Both the position numbers and the translations under genes were made by a program. Below the pieces are notes generated by a model that was given only the letters and a program-made list of their open reading frames with translations, was not told where the DNA came from and made no database searches. A stretch of 64,000 nt of DNA from Mansonella perstans (Eukaryota; Nematoda; Chromadorea; Rhabditida; Onchocercidae). Location: assembly GCA_037074765.1 (NCBI GenBank), contig JBAMDO010000005.1, positions 1-64,000 on the forward strand, in the 5' to 3' direction. Shown here in pieces: positions 23,691 through 50,900 of the stretch; positions within the stretch are counted from its first letter, which is position 1; every line of letters begins with the position of its first letter.

Positions 23691-26600
23691 GTTTTTCTAA
23701 ATTAACAAAACTTGCTCAAATCAATGATATTCTTCAGGAACGAATTTAAAAACGTTTAAACTATAAATCTATTAATCTTTTAAATTAAAAATCTATTAAA
23801 TTTAAAATAAATTTATTAAATTAGAAAATGACTTTGAGAATTAAAAAGTGTACTTGAGGGTGAAATGCTCTAGATGCGACAGCTGTTAGTTAAATCTTCA
23901 TCACATGATGATGCAGGTCCTTAATGTTTGACTATAGTGACATGATAATTAAAAATTCAACAAACTTTTGAGTCATTTTGAGAAGCAAGAATTATTGGAA
24001 GGAAAAGAGAAATTGTGAGACTGGAAGATGCAAGTATGCTTCGCATGATGCCATGGCAACAATTAGCAATGCTCGATAAAATGTTCAATAAACAACATTT
24101 TAAAATTGTACAGTAAAATAAATGAATAAAAATTTCTTTCATAAATTCAATGATTTCTCAAATTAAAAAACACGACAATTGCGCTTTTATGGAATCAGAT
24201 TCTTGCAAGATTTTAGATTAGATCAAGGTGAAATTATAAAGAATCATTGTATTATCTATAGTTTAAAACTATATGTTCTCTTCAATTATGCCATATATTC
24301 TCGCCAATTTATCGCGAAATATCGGACACCTACCCACTCTCATTATCGTATAGTAGGATGGAATTCAATATAGCGCTGCAATTATGTGGAACGTTTGCTG
24401 GATAGGAGCCAAGAGTTTCTCGAGATTCGTACTTTTTTTTTTCGCTTTCATTGTTTGAGATTTTAAGGATATGGATGATGTTGCACAAACTTAATACTTG
24501 AAAATTTAATACAGAAATGCTTATTTGATTAGCTTTTTAAATTTATGCTGTTTTATGTTAAATTTTGTTTAATTTCTAAGATACAACTCATTTTCTATCT
24601 GAATTTTCAGGTCACATCTTTTTAAGGTCATTATTAACGCCTAAATAGTATTTAGGTGTTGTATTCGTGTATTCTGCAACATTGTAGCAAATGTTTAGTA
24701 AATATTTTTATCTTAATATATTAATTCTATTGCAGAAACTTTTGGAAAGGAGTAAATATACAAAGTTTTGTTTATCGATGTTCTTCAGTCTTCTGCATTT
24801 GCCAAGGAATGAGACATTGAATTTGGCGATAGATTGACAGTCGGTAAGTTTAAAAACTTATAATGTAATTATGTGATTGAATATTGCATGATTTGTTTCT
24901 TCTTTGATTTTCCCTTTTTTTTTTTAAATTTTCATTTATTTCAGCTATTATAGCTGAAAAAATCATTTACTTCTAATTAGATGCATGTTTGCAAATCGTT
25001 GCAAGTCGATAGAGTCTTACGCTCTGTCTTACTCTGCTCTACTCTAGGATCATTTCCTTAATGACTAAGCAAGGGATGATTTTTAAAGGTGGTTGTTTTT
25101 TTTTTTTTTAACTCTGATTTCATTTACAAATGATCTATGCCTTATAAACTTGATATTAATATTGACAGTGAAGGCACTTAAAAGATTTCTTGCAGTGTAT
25201 TGAGCGCCCTGTATTGTTTGATTTAACTCTTTGATAGCGATAAGTTTATTTGATTATAAACGCTTTATTTTATTTTCTCCAAACGTTTGTAAACATTTTT
25301 TTTATGTGAACATATCATATCGGGAAGTATATTTCATTTGTATCGGCAATGTTCACTGCGCTGCTTCTTCTTTTCTCTCCGTCTTTGGATCTAATCAAAA
25401 TTTTCCTTCAGTTTTTACTTTTTTTGGTTTAATCTGATCGCTGGGACATATTTTTTAATCATCTAGAAATCGGAAATATAAAAACTGATATAATCGTTCC
25501 AACTGCCGGATAAATTTCATTTGCCAGTATGATGCTTTACTGTTTGAATCTGGACATGTACCAGTCGTTTTTTTAGTTTGTTCACGATTTAAATCGTAAG
25601 AAGCAAGTAAATTTTTCATGATTCCATTTCGACTGCTTACACTGATAGTGTATGATCATGCTAACAAGAGTTTTATTTAAAGATACAATTAGTGCTGTAC
25701 TGGATTAATTGTATTTTTGTTTCAAATTTTTTTGCAGAATTTCACTAAGAGACATAATTGTGATTAGGGGATGAAAACGTTTTAAACGCTGAACAGTACA
25801 TGTTTTTAAAGTTGTAACCGTATAATATACGAGCAAAACTATTAATACTGATTTAATGGTATAGTTCTATGGTTATGAAAGTATTTTTTATAATTTGATC
25901 CGAATTGACTTTGCTAATAAACTGTAGCTATGTTTCGATGTAAAGATAGATTGCTTTATTAACATCTCATGTTCTCATTGTTTGGGGAATTTCTATTTTT
26001 GGTTACGCTTCATGTCTCTTATTTTTGTCATTTGGCCTTCGTAAAGGACAATCTTTTATTATGAGGAGTAAGGACATTTTGCACAATCTTTCTGTATTCC
26101 TGAAAAAATGATTAAATACAAGGTTAAAATTAAATATCTTGTGTTATTATTGGACGCAGTAATTATGAGTGAAATTTTTCATAGCCAAACTTAATACGGA
26201 TGGTTTCTGTTCTCTGTTTCAATTGTTATAATCTATTATTCATCGCAATATGTCCCTAGCCTGAACAGAATTGAACGTCTTGTTTTTCGTAAATTTTGTT
26301 TGAATTTATTCATTCATTAAAGTAAGTAGGCTATGGATGAAATGTTAGGAAGCTGACAGATGTCAGGAAATATGAGGGTTTTTAGAAGAGGAACCTTAGA
26401 TGAGAGTAAGATTTTAAATTGATTGAATTTGTTGGTAAGTGGCATTGGATGAGAGACATTGGTTGTTCTGATGACTTCCGAATAAAGGGACGAATCTGTG
26501 TGGAATAGCTCAGTTGAACATTTGGTTTCAAGAGTGGACACATTTCTATTGAATTTGGAGATGTATCTGGTAAAGCCAGCAAGTAGTGAAAGCCGCAGTT
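23691..26600. other. Intergenic region without a recognised gene
   Basis: Both strands are full of stops apart from short open frames with no domain, splice structure or family resemblance. The DNA is AT-rich with scattered T runs. Confidence 0.5.
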
Positions 26601-26629
26601 TTTCATGATAGAAAGTTTAGTGAGTGTTA

Positions 26630-27600
26630 GCTTGCTCGGTTAAGGAAAGCATTCGTCCTCAGTTACAGTGAGGTGCGAGTGGAGTGGTGGTAGTGTGGTG
26701 TGGTGCGTATGTGAGATGCGGCAAGATATTACGAGGAAAGGGAGCAAGAAATGGAGGCTCTTGTGTTGCTGTTTCTTAACTCCTAGAGGGTCGTTGGAGC
26801 TAGTGGTGTGGTGTATGGAAGGTGTACGTGGTTAGATCCATCTTGCCTAGGGACGTTATCCTGATGGCGATGGCGACAGCCAATGTGTTTTGCTGACTCA
26901 GAAGCATTGCTTAATGAAAGTTTTAGCCTTGAGCGTTGTACTGCATTGATTAATTAATTAGGAAGGAAGTGAAGAGTCCAGTCGTGGTTTCCACAATGAA
27001 AACGGTAAAAAAAATGTAAAGAAAGAGGTGGTAATGGCATTAGTGGTAGTACAAATAAGTGACGTTGTAAGGATGAGGACATTTTAGAGATGATGATGGT
27101 CCATGGATGAATGAGAATTGTTTGGGTGAACGAAGGGTGCAAATAAATGAATCAGGGAAAAGTGGCGGCATTTGGTTACTGGTGAGGATAGGAATAGATG
27201 GATTATGGGTGTCTGCATTGGGAGCCCAGTAAGTGTAGAGAGACGCCTTCTCATGAGCCCAACGTGAGAGCTAGTTGGGTCTTCTTATCCTCTAGCTCAA
27301 CTCATTAGTGGTATATTGATACCTGTCGAGTAGAAGATTTAACTTTGATTGATGAGTATAGTTGGAGTGGACGACTCGCTCCGAAGAGGCACATGGATTA
27401 AATTTCGCTGCCGCCGGCTGCTCCTTCCATTCGATTTTTGTTTGTGGCCGCTGAGAAGAGGAGAGACCGTGTAATCGTCAATGCCCGTAATTCAATCCGG
27501 ACGGCAGCACTTCGTGTGGTGCGCCTTGATGATGAGGCTCTCCTCAGTGCACTTCTTTTCACTTTGTGGTCATTAAGCTCCATTGCCTAACACTACGATT
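26630..27600. other. G-skewed then GC-rich segment upstream of ctbp-1
   Basis: From about 26630 to 27330 the plus strand is unusually rich in G over C, with many gtggtg and gaggtg words. From about 27360 to 27600 the DNA becomes clearly GC-richer than its surroundings and holds several CpG. This could be the promoter or an untranslated first exon of ctbp-1. Open frames here (for example 27398-27583 minus) overlap one another and have no known motif. Confidence 0.35.
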
Positions 27601-28962
27601 CACTCAGTGTCTTTACCTGCTGCTGGTAGTAGTTGCCCAGTCTTATTTTACCAGTCACAATATTTTCCTATTCCGGGTACTGCTTAATATATTCGACTTC
27701 TGTAGTATCCGCAATGATGATCTGTTTCGAGCGATATTCATGACATGAACCACAAATTGTCCATCTCCTGTCGTCTCTTTTTTTGTCATAAACTGCTTTC
27801 TACGTATTTTAGTGCCTGTTGTTTTCAGGCACAGATATGTTTCACACTAAATTCTCGCTGTTTAACGAAGCGCTGATATGTTGCCGTACTTTTTACCGGA
27901 AATACTGAGCTGCTGGAAGCAGAATATCATGCATTTTTAAAATTCAAAATCCGAAATCTGTCCTTAGAATCCATCTGCTGCATTATTCACTTAACAAACA
28001 AACATACTGGCGATGCACTGATTCACAGCACGTTATAATCCATGATATTTACTTGACATCTCACACATTCTCTTGGTCATTTCATGCCTTGCTTTATCCT
28101 CTCTTTCACGCTTATTACCGTTTATGTTCTTTTATTCTAGACACGATTAGATTATTAGCAAATTTAATTTGTTAAGGAGTACGCTAAAAGCGAATTGTTA
28201 GATGCTAGATATTGTGATCGTTTGTTCCATGCACAAATTTTTAAATGCTTGTGATCGCTTGGAATTCTGTTGTTAGCTTTTGTGCTTATATATAAAGTTA
28301 TAGCCAACTAAGAGGGTATACGCGTATGCTGCTGCTTTCTTGTTGTCCAGTATTTCAATGACTGGCTCCTATTTTTGTTCTTGCTAATGATCGGTTCTTG
28401 ATTTATTTTTTGATTAGTTTTGGTGCAACCTAAATCAGATATAGTGATTTAGTGAAGGAAAGGTTTTTTTTAGCGCTGAAATGTTTCCAGAACAAGCAAA
28501 GTCTTAAAGAGGTATGGAATTAATAAAATCATTTGAGATGGATCACACTAATAGTAAAGGAATCGGAAGCATTTGAGAGTTTTGAATAGGTCGCTTCAGT
28601 TTTGCTGTTGTACGGGAATAATGTTACTGAATGATGTTGGGATATGTATAAGATTAATATTGGACTTAAAGGTGAATGCTATGTGGGTGAAGGAGATAGG
28701 AGGTAATGCATAATGTTGAAATGAAGTACTAAGGAGGGGAACGATTAATACTTGAGGGGTTAAGATATGATATACCAATTGTTATCGATTCATATTTTGG
28801 GTACTAATACTTTTCATGCTTCTTCATTGTATACGTACGCAGTTTATAATAGTTACGCCGTAATGGGCTGTTGCCTTCTCGCTACTGTAGATATTGGTGT
28901 AAGGCTAATGAAATTAACAGCTGTGGATGTGTTAAATGGTTGCAGCGCGCTGCTACGTTCAG

Positions 28963-28972
28963 CGCATGTCTG
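28963..28972 (+). promoter_or_regulatory. Possible trans-splice acceptor of ctbp-1
   Basis: The bases ctacgttcag end at 28962, ten bases before the chosen ATG at 28973. The spacing and TTCAG sequence suit a nematode spliced-leader acceptor. An ordinary acceptor for an upstream non-coding exon is equally possible. Confidence 0.4.
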
Positions 28973-41649
<12,677 letters not shown>

Positions 41650-41821
41650 GTTGATCTTTAATGTTTCTTTTGCATTTCACTTTAATTAGGTTTAATTGAC
41701 TAATGAATGCGCAACTATGAGACTAATATGTATTCAGCAGCGGTAAAACTGATTAAACCAACGACAGCTAGTTTTTCGTTATTTACATTTGTTTTTATGC
41801 TTTATTCCATTTGTAAATGCA

Positions 41822-41827
41822 AATAAA
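41822..41827 (+). terminator. ctbp-1: Likely polyadenylation signal of ctbp-1
   Basis: An AATAAA hexamer lies 173 bases after the stop codon, followed by an A-rich and then a T-rich stretch, as expected at a nematode 3' end. Confidence 0.55.
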
Positions 41828-42446
41828 CGTAAAAGGCCTAAAAACTTGTGGCTTTTTATTTTATTGATTTTTTTTGGAATTTTTTCCCAACTCGCTGTAC
41901 AATAGACCTTTTAGCGTAAGCATTCGTCAAGTACCTGCTCATATGTTTTGTTTTTTAATTTGTTTATGGAAAAAGAATATTACCACTTGCTGCAACTGCA
42001 ATGGTTGAGGATGTTTTGACTGGCTTGTTGTTAGTTATTCTTGTTAATGTTGCAAGAACTAGGAAAATAATGGGCTGTGAAAATAGCTAGTACCGATTAC
42101 CTTGATTAATTATATTGTTGTAACTTGGTTCCATTCATTACAGATGGAATGACGGAATTTCAGATGTATTTATACGACAATTTTTCATATGCGGAAATAA
42201 TTTGTTTTATTCATTTTCTTTTTCAACTGAATTTGTTTTCAAAAAAAAAAAAAAAAAATACAAGTTATTAATTCTCATGGTCAGTTGCATATTATTTAAG
42301 TAGAAATATTAATGGTACTGAAATGAACAGGTCAGTTATAAAATTTGTTTGGTTGCTGCGAATGTTTTTTTGTGTATGTATGTACTTATGTTCCGTGTAT
42401 TCATGTTTTTGTATTATTTTGCAAATAAAATTTTTCACATAAATGG

Positions 42447-42470
42447 TATGTGTGTGTGTGTGTGTGTGCG
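42447..42470. repeat. (TG)n microsatellite
   Basis: About eleven TG units downstream of ctbp-1. Confidence 0.9.
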
Positions 42471-43282
42471 TATTACGTATGTGTTGTGTACGTATGTATG
42501 ACATAATATAAAAATAATATAAAATGATATGATTGTTTCTGAACACGAAAATTCATTCTCTTTTTTGCCAGTCGATTTTTTGCATTGAGTATGAATTGTA
42601 TATATAATGATTTTAAATTCCTACATTTACGGTGATTTCATCATTTTACTTACTATTCAGTTATGATTTCTGTTGCTTTGTCGCATTTGTCAGAATAAGT
42701 AAGTGTTTCATGTTTCAAACAGTTGTTTTTTTCATTTGTTTTTTAAACATTCTTAAATTTAACATTAATTCTTCGCCAGTTTAATGATATATTCCGGGAT
42801 TTCATTTTTTCATTATTTATTTGGGGGTTTATTTTTAGGCGATACCTACGCCTAAGTTATATGAAAAAATGACAAGTTTGTTTTTTTTTTGCCAACAGAA
42901 TGTAAAAGTCGGTAGGCAATGTGTATTTTTGTCTTTTTTTTTCTATTGTATCCTCGGCTTTACAACCCTCCAATACAACGTTCAGAAATGAGCGGGTATC
43001 GCGTTTATTTTTTTTCTTTTCTCTTTTTATACTGTCAGAATCAGTGCTATGCATTTTACAAAAGCATGCCTATTGTAGAAAACCAATATTCTGATGTGAC
43101 AAGCATGTCAAAACAGTTAATATCGCCGTATTTATTGTCGCACAAAAATCCTTTTCGAAGAGTTAGATTTACTCTGTCATGAAATGAACAAATATAAGTT
43201 TCTGGTCATGTGATTAGAGTTTCCATTTACAGTTTAATGTATTGATGGATGTCGATATAGGAGGTTTAATTCTTTGCTGCAT

Positions 43283-43498
43283 ATGCAGGCAAATAATGTA
43301 AACTGGTTTCTCCAGAAGTCCCAGCCCCCATTACAGCATCATTTTCGACCACCATTAGTCCAATTTGTTCTCGATAGTTTGCGAAGTGATGATGTCTGTT
43401 GTATCTTCGAGGAAAGGACACGCAATATACTGTTTGAGATCTATCGTTATGAATATTCATCCGCATTCTTACGGACAATTATGGATGTATTTCAATGA
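43283..43498 (+). CDS. Short hypothetical open frame
   Basis: 71 codons from an ATG, beginning MQANNVNWFLQK and containing FEERTRNILFEIYRYEYSS. Base composition is less AT-rich than the surroundings, and an acceptor-like sequence (gcatatgcag) precedes it. No family is recognised. The opposite strand is also open, which weakens the case. It may be chance or an isolated exon. Confidence 0.2.
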   Translation: MQANNVNWFLQKSQPPLQHHFRPPLVQFVLDSLRSDDVCCIFEERTRNILFEIYRYEYSSAFLRTIMDVFQ

Positions 43499-46400
43499 GT
43501 AAACTTGCATATATCGCGTGATCAAGAGAAAGAGTGAACGTTACTTCGAGCTTCGATATTGAAGTTGACGGAATGCAACGAGTAATTGTTGTAGAGCGCT
43601 TTCAACTGATGCATAATGTTCACAGTTGCGCTGCACTTGAAATTTGAAAGATGAGGGGTGTTGCAGGTATGGCGAGAAAGGGGTTGTGTGTTTTACTACC
43701 CCAAAAGCAGCTGATTTTAAAAATTGAAATGGTACCGATTGAATAAATTTTCTGCAGTTTTGAAATGCAGGTGTTCTCGTTCCATCAAAAGTATTTTTTA
43801 TTTAATTTGTTATGACATTTATTTAAACAAGACAAGCGTCAACTCTTGATTTCAGCATCAAATTGGATTTTTCGAATAAAAAGTTATTAATACATATGCA
43901 TAATATTTTGACGTTCTTCTATACAGCGAACTCATTTGAATTCCTCTTTTATTTACAAGAAAACGCAAAAACGCCGTGAGAATCATTGGATACTGCTCTT
44001 TCCCTTCACTGTTTATAGATTATCAAAATTGTTCTGTCCGAACTTCAAACTTCTTGCTCTTATTTAGATGTTTGTATGATTCATTTTCCCCCAATGTTTT
44101 GCAGTTCAAATTTGTCTTCACCTTAAACTTTGATTCTGATTAGACAGAAGCAAGCATTAATTCAGGTAATGTTGCTTTTGAATAGTGCGACAGTGGGATC
44201 GTGTTATGAAACGGGAGTGTTTTGTGATGTGATGTTAGTGATATGTTGCATTTAATTCGGTAATAATCCTGAAAAATGTTTATTACAATAATTTGAATAT
44301 CTCGCAAATCGTCGCAAATAAACTGCGGTACAAAAGACAACTTCCAAACATACATTCTAAAAATTGTGTTTAGATTTTTGAAATTCTTTCACATATAATC
44401 TCATATTAATACTGTTCAAATGGTTTTACAAATGATATGAACTGATATTTATATGTAGTAGAAAATTGACGGATGAATAATTCCAATATTTCTTTTGTTC
44501 TCTCGAAATTATTAAGCTTTAGTTTCTTCATCCGGAAAACTATGAAGCTGGCAATGTTGACTCAACAGTCACTATTTAACACTTATAGTATGTAAATCAC
44601 TTTAACGAGAATGACTAAGAGAATTATTACTGAAAAATCCATGAGTACTTGCAATTGTTAGCTTAGTGGATGAGGATGTCCTTGAAAACATAGGAAGGTG
44701 AGTTCGTGTTGTATTAAGAAGTTGTGCTAAGTTGGTGTTTACACAATTTGCAGTTAGTGCCATGAAAAATTCAACAAGCTGATTCATAAGAGCCCATTTT
44801 CTCAATCACAAGTATTTAGATATTTTATCGTTTTTTTTTTTCGTAAACGCTCTCACAAGTGTTTGATAGATAGCCAGCAATGATCAGTTTTTTTTTTTTT
44901 TTTTTTTTTTTTGAGAAAATGTGGATAAGAGTGTTTTTGCTACTGAATTTGTAAATTTTTCTTGCAAGTGAACTTACAGCTGGAAAGTTCGAGAACTAAG
45001 TGTAAGCTCCTAACTTCTATCTGCTCACCAGTTCTGGTTGCCTACACCCCTGCCTTATAGTGCCAGATTTATTGGCAAAAAATTTTGAGATTATTTCAAT
45101 TCCCAACATATACTGAAGGATTTCCATTGATTAAATTAAGACTTGATAATTAGCATGAAATTTATTAATTCATGGATGGAAGTAGATATGCATATATTTT
45201 TATCATACTGAATGATTCAATGGAAGAGATGTACCAGTTTTCAGTGTTTGTTCAACTCGAACATTTTCATTATGCTTTTACAATTTCCTTTCTATTCGTA
45301 CCTTTTCTCTTTTGCTATTCATTGTTTTTTTCTTTTTTTTTTTTCGTTTTAATTTCCTACAGCTCTTGGTGAATAATTACCATTTTGAAATCTTTTTTGT
45401 TGCCAGTAGCTTCCGTGAAGTATTGGCAAATTAGCTATACTAAAATTACGATATATTTATTAGACAAATGAAGAATCTATTAGAAATAATGGTGAAAGAA
45501 GGGAAAAGAGTAGAAATTGTTCTGCTGTGTTAATTTGAATATGTTCAATATTCCCTTCGTAATTACTTTCGTGTTATTTCATTGTTTTTCATAGTTGTGT
45601 AGTTTTCAATTAATGAAAATGAATAAAACTGAGATTCATTATTGTTTTGCAGCGTATATAATCATTAGTGCCCATTGGAGTTATGGCTCAAGTATCTCCA
45701 CCACCGTGGTCCAGATAGGATTTGCCGAATAAGCTTTTAATTCACAATTTGATAATTATCCCACTCAATCGCGCACTTTCTTATGTTGCTAATACATTTT
45801 ATCCTATAACCAATCATATTTTGAATTATTTTTCTTTTTCGAATCCTTTTTTCGCCGCAGTGTTCTGTATTTACGATGGAATCTGTGATTGGGCAAACTG
45901 CAGATAAATAAATAAGTGGCTAAGTGGCTAAAATTAAATACTTTTCTCTTTTTAGTTTATATGTAAACAGAACCATTTTCATTATGAACAGCTCTTTAAA
46001 TCACATTCTCCTCATATTTTATTCAGAAATTTCTTCCAAAGTATTTAATCTTCAATGAGACTTTTGTGGATTATTGTAAGTTATCAGTATTTGTCAAGTA
46101 AAACCAAGCTACTCTTTCCGTTAAGTACGATGCTGGATTTGAAAATCTTGGATCACAGTTTGGAAATAGAGCCCGACAAAGGTTAATGAAAGCCAGTAAA
46201 CTTCTTGATCAAATTGTAAATTAATAAAATAACTAAGCAGTAAAATTGCGGTTGTTAGTTATCTGTGATTATGTTGAGAAATTATTGCAAGTTTTATGCG
46301 ATGTAGTTTTATTCTACTCCGTGAAATTATGAAACGAGCAATTTCAAATTTGTTCTGATAATTAACTATTTTATTTAGAACATTAGTCATAAAATATTTC

Positions 46401-47900
46401 AAATAAGCAATTTTTAAACGTCGTCGAATGATTTGCATAAAAATTTGGTTGGGTACTGCAAAAACAATGCTGCAAAAATCGTTCATGGTTAAATAGTTTC
46501 AGTGCAGTTAAATGAAATTGCAAACTTCTATTCTTTGTTCATTAATATTCATTAATGACTGTTTTTGCTAATAATTTAAGCAAATGATGCAAATTTTGTT
46601 AATTGCTTATTTGGAATAGAAAATTCGCCAGTTCGTGTCATTGAACAATAATGTCTAGCAAGTGTTGGTTGTTGTGAAGCAGCGTGCTGTAGCAGCATAT
46701 GCAATTAAATGAGATTGCACATTTTTATCATTATTAATGGGCTTTTTTCACCTAGAAATAGATTTCAGTTGTCCTATAACTTCCCTTATTTTTAAATTCT
46801 AAATTGAATTTGGCTGAAAAAATTTTTACAGGCAAGAAAAGTGTACTCGGGTAATTGCACTCTTTGCCATATTTTGTGTTGTTGTACTTCTTTCCCTCTT
46901 CGTGACATTATTTTGCTGATTCTATAATCGGGCCAGGGGTAAGCATCAGAAACAATCCATTAGCCAATCAATGAATGGAATGAGTTGAGCATTGTCACAG
47001 GTTCGTTCCGAACACAATTTTTTGAAATTTTTGGGAAAAATTATGAAGGAAGTGATCTGGAATTTATCTTCCAATTTCAGATAAGTGAGTGTGATCCTAA
47101 ATTAAGTTTCAAACTCTGCTTCTTTGAATTAATTTCAGGCAAATCTAGCTGCAATTAAAAATTGAAATGAAATTGGTTATTATCCTTATGTCGGTGGACC
47201 TAATCAATACTGATACAGGGAGAGGAGGAGGGGGAAATTCTCCTTCATCCATGGAATCAGGATAAGGATATGTAGTGAAAATTAACCTTTTAATTAGCTT
47301 AGAATATTAGAAATTATTTTTTGATCACTTTATTAAAAACAATGCAGTGAGGTGCAAATTTTTCTCTTATTTATTTATTAAAATGATTGCAATTGCAATA
47401 ATTAAAATAGTCAAATTTGATCATTTGTTGTGCTTATATTTAACAAAATCATAATTTGTCCGCTACCTTTAGTGTTTTTCTTTGGTTGTTTCAGTGTTAT
47501 TTATTGGCTAAATTGTCGATTACGTATAGCGTTTTTGGCTGTTATCAACCAGTATTCAGCGGTGCACTAAGCTTTCAAGAGTATTCCTTAGCTAACATGC
47601 TGAACGCAACAATATTATATGTCAAAAAATTACAAAGATCACAAAATATACAAGCGAGTAACTAACTTGGTGTGTAAAAAGGAATTCAGTTTGCCAGTTA
47701 TATGTCAAGAGCCATAAAGGATGACAGGTCGAATTAGGAGATCCTTACAGAATTTATTTATCATTATGAAGTAACTAAGCAGCTTACAATCAGCAAGCCG
47801 ATGTAATTTTTAAACGGAAGATTTCCTTCCATGCGTTTTTCTGGATTCTGATGTCGAAAAAAATGGAATGATTGAAAAGTGCTTATACAACAAAGTGTTT

Positions 47901-50900
47901 TCAAACAATACTAGTCGCAAATTCAGCTGAATCCGTAATACGATTTATTTGTCCACTTGAACGAGCGTTTTCTGCAGATTCATTACTGGATGTTAAACTG
48001 TAATTAGCTGAATCATCTTGACGTGAACCTCCAACGCCAGTCTTAATCTGTTGTCGTATAGGAGTACTTCCACTGATAACTGTGGTACGCAATGATTTTG
48101 GTTGCTGTTGAGCTCTCAACGTTCCTCGATCACTAACCTCTAAATGTGATGTCCCGTAATCAGGACCCAAATTGCCATACAGATTAACAATGGCAGTTGT
48201 ATCGCTACATACGAATCGTCCACCACTGTAAATATTATGTGAATTGGGAGATCCTGGTGTGGGTGTTCTTTGCGACGAATAGTTACTTGCACTGCCTTGA
48301 CTGGTTAGTGTTGATGTGGGCGTGAAACACTGTTCTTGCTGATTTGTACTAGCCGCAGATGAAGCCTAAAAATCTTCATATTAAAATTAATATACAATAT
48401 ACGTTATACGTTTGTTGAATTGAAATATTCATCGAATTAGTCAGTCATACCATGCTATTGTTTCAGTAAAATTTGCTAACAGTAAAGGATGCAGATAGTT
48501 GTGTAACAAAATTTATTTTTATCATACCAAACTTATATTCGAAAACGTTGGAAGCACACAACAAAACAGCATGTTTTTTCAGAAAAATTGGAAAAATTCA
48601 AAATTCATTTATTTATCGCGGAGACTTTGCAAGTTTATATCAGTATCAGTTTGTTATCGCAAAATGAAGTTATTAGTTGCATTTCTGATAGGGGAACGGT
48701 AGTAACAAATAAATTCCCAGAAAGTAACAACTTACCCCGATAAGCACAAAATCATAATTTATAAGAAAACTAAGAAAGTAATAAATATTGTAATAGTTAT
48801 GTTTATAAGACATTTCTCCAGAGGATATGCACTTTTATTCGTCTGAGTCCTTTTCTCCTGAAGGCATTTAACTTCAGGATGCTGACACAAAGCATTTTAA
48901 AACAACGACTAAATTTTAACGCGTATACACTCGTTCGCTCTGAAATAGCAATAGTTCAGAATTTCACTGGAACCATTTCTGTAGAAACAAATAAAGAAAC
49001 CTTGTCATTTGCCCAATCCAGCTGAGAGGTCTGTGAAGTTTGCTGCTGTTGTGACCAGTTTCCAAATATGGATCCAGGACCAGAGCTTTGCTTTTGCTGA
49101 TGCTGTTGCTGCTGGATACCAATTAGCTTATGCGAATCGCCAGCCGGAGTAACGCTATTGAATGATGATAACTTCGGGTTGGAAGTTCTCTGATACGGTG
49201 AATGTTCCCTGGAAACTTTTCATAGTTTTCACCACAGTTCTGAATATGAACTACTGCTATACACTTCCAACTACTGAGAATTTAAAAAGAGATCTCGTAA
49301 CTCTTAATTAAACAGTTGACAGAATAGCAGAGTGAAAAAAAGCCAACCTGCTGGAAATAGATGTTCGCATATCCAAACGATTTTCAGCGACAGGACTATT
49401 TCGTATGGAAAACACTGAAGATGCTTGCCCACTCTCCAACACATTCTGCGTTTTATTAGTCTGGAATGACGAACCAATTAAAACTGGGCTAGAGGACTTA
49501 TGTTTATATTTTTCTCCATAAATATATTGCTAGATTTTAATAAAAAGGCATGAAAGTGACTGAAAAGAACCTGTGTTTTGCTGTAAATAGTTCCCATATT
49601 TCGATTCACTTGAGCTGCCTGAGCAGCTTGAAGAGCAGCCTGCTGCATCAACTGCTGATTCTGAAGAGCACGAGTCTATAAAAACCAATCAAAATGACGT
49701 TGAAAATGACTCAATTCCTATATTATTGTCTGAATCAACTAAAGTATTCGTCACATTACTCAGCAGAATGAGAAATTCTACAATTTGCAGATATCAGAAC
49801 TTCCACTTTTTATTTTTAAGGGGTACGACAATTAAACAAAGGTGAAGAAAATTCATTATGAACCTGAGGTCGAACATAAGTTGCATATGGTCCGTACAAA
49901 ACACATCCATTTCCAAACCCATTTTTAACTGCTCCGTCATCTTTGGAACCCCGTCTTCGTGTTATTGTTGTTTCTGTCTGTCCAGTCCTGTTTTTATGAA
50001 TTGAAGCATATGCTTCCTGTTGCTAAACAATGATTCCGCTGTAAGGAGAAGCTACAAAACAGCTTGGACGTGACTTCATTGACATAAAAATCTTTGCCTA
50101 AGAAAAAATCTGTTTTGAAATTTGTCTCTCATCAAATTATGAAAGGAAGGTACAAGAAACCATACACACCTTTTAAATTTTGCGAATTTATTAACATCTC
50201 TCTTATCATAACAAACAAATTAAAAGGAAGTTTATGTTCACCGTCAAAGGCGCACTATCAGAAGCGTTGTTTCTGTTGCATGCGCTCATTGAATTTTGCA
50301 GTGATGGTTTTTGGAGATTTTGCATCATTTGCTGACTGCTACAAGATGCATATTCCGATCCTTGAGTTCGCTAAAAATAATTCGTTTTGCTTCTAATAAT
50401 GTCGTTTAGAAAGGAAGAGACTCCACAGTACATACCTAGAAATCTAAATTTCAATTTATATCTTCAAGAAACTGTGAAAGTAAAAAAGTTCACAATGCCT
50501 GGCAAAATCAACCTATATAAATCTAGAAACCTGGAATGTTCTAAATGTATTGCCAAGTACGGATACATTTTCCGAAACTTTTGCCTCATTGGAATATTTG
50601 GGAACATTCATTATAAGTTGTTGCTGCGATGGATGTGTCATTTTTGGCTGCATGGTATGAACAATCTGCATATCAAAACGTAGAAAATATTAAAGGCCTA
50701 ATTCCTGAATTAGTTATAAACACGATAATTAAATTCTCAAATTATTCTCAAACTGGAAATCATGCTTTTGTTAGGATTGTAACATCGAAAGTTTCTGGAG
50801 TAAGAAATAAACAAAATTTGGACAACATGCCGTATGGTATGCAGCAGTTGGAGAAGAGTTTTCGTCGCTACTTTCCCGATAATTTCTGGAGATACCAGTA

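Larger units (their letters stand above)
41850..47900. other. Large region without a confident gene
   Basis: AT-rich DNA between the 3' ends of ctbp-1 and the minus-strand membrane-protein gene. It holds a (TG)n run at about 42447-42470, T runs near 44889-44912 and 45330, and one short open frame at 43283-43498 listed separately. No RNA gene, repeat family or splice-supported exon chain was recognised. Confidence 0.5.

Noticed and set aside
26317..26606. Two overlapping minus-strand frames
   Set aside because: Both follow from the C-poor, G-rich plus strand; no splice signals or domain.
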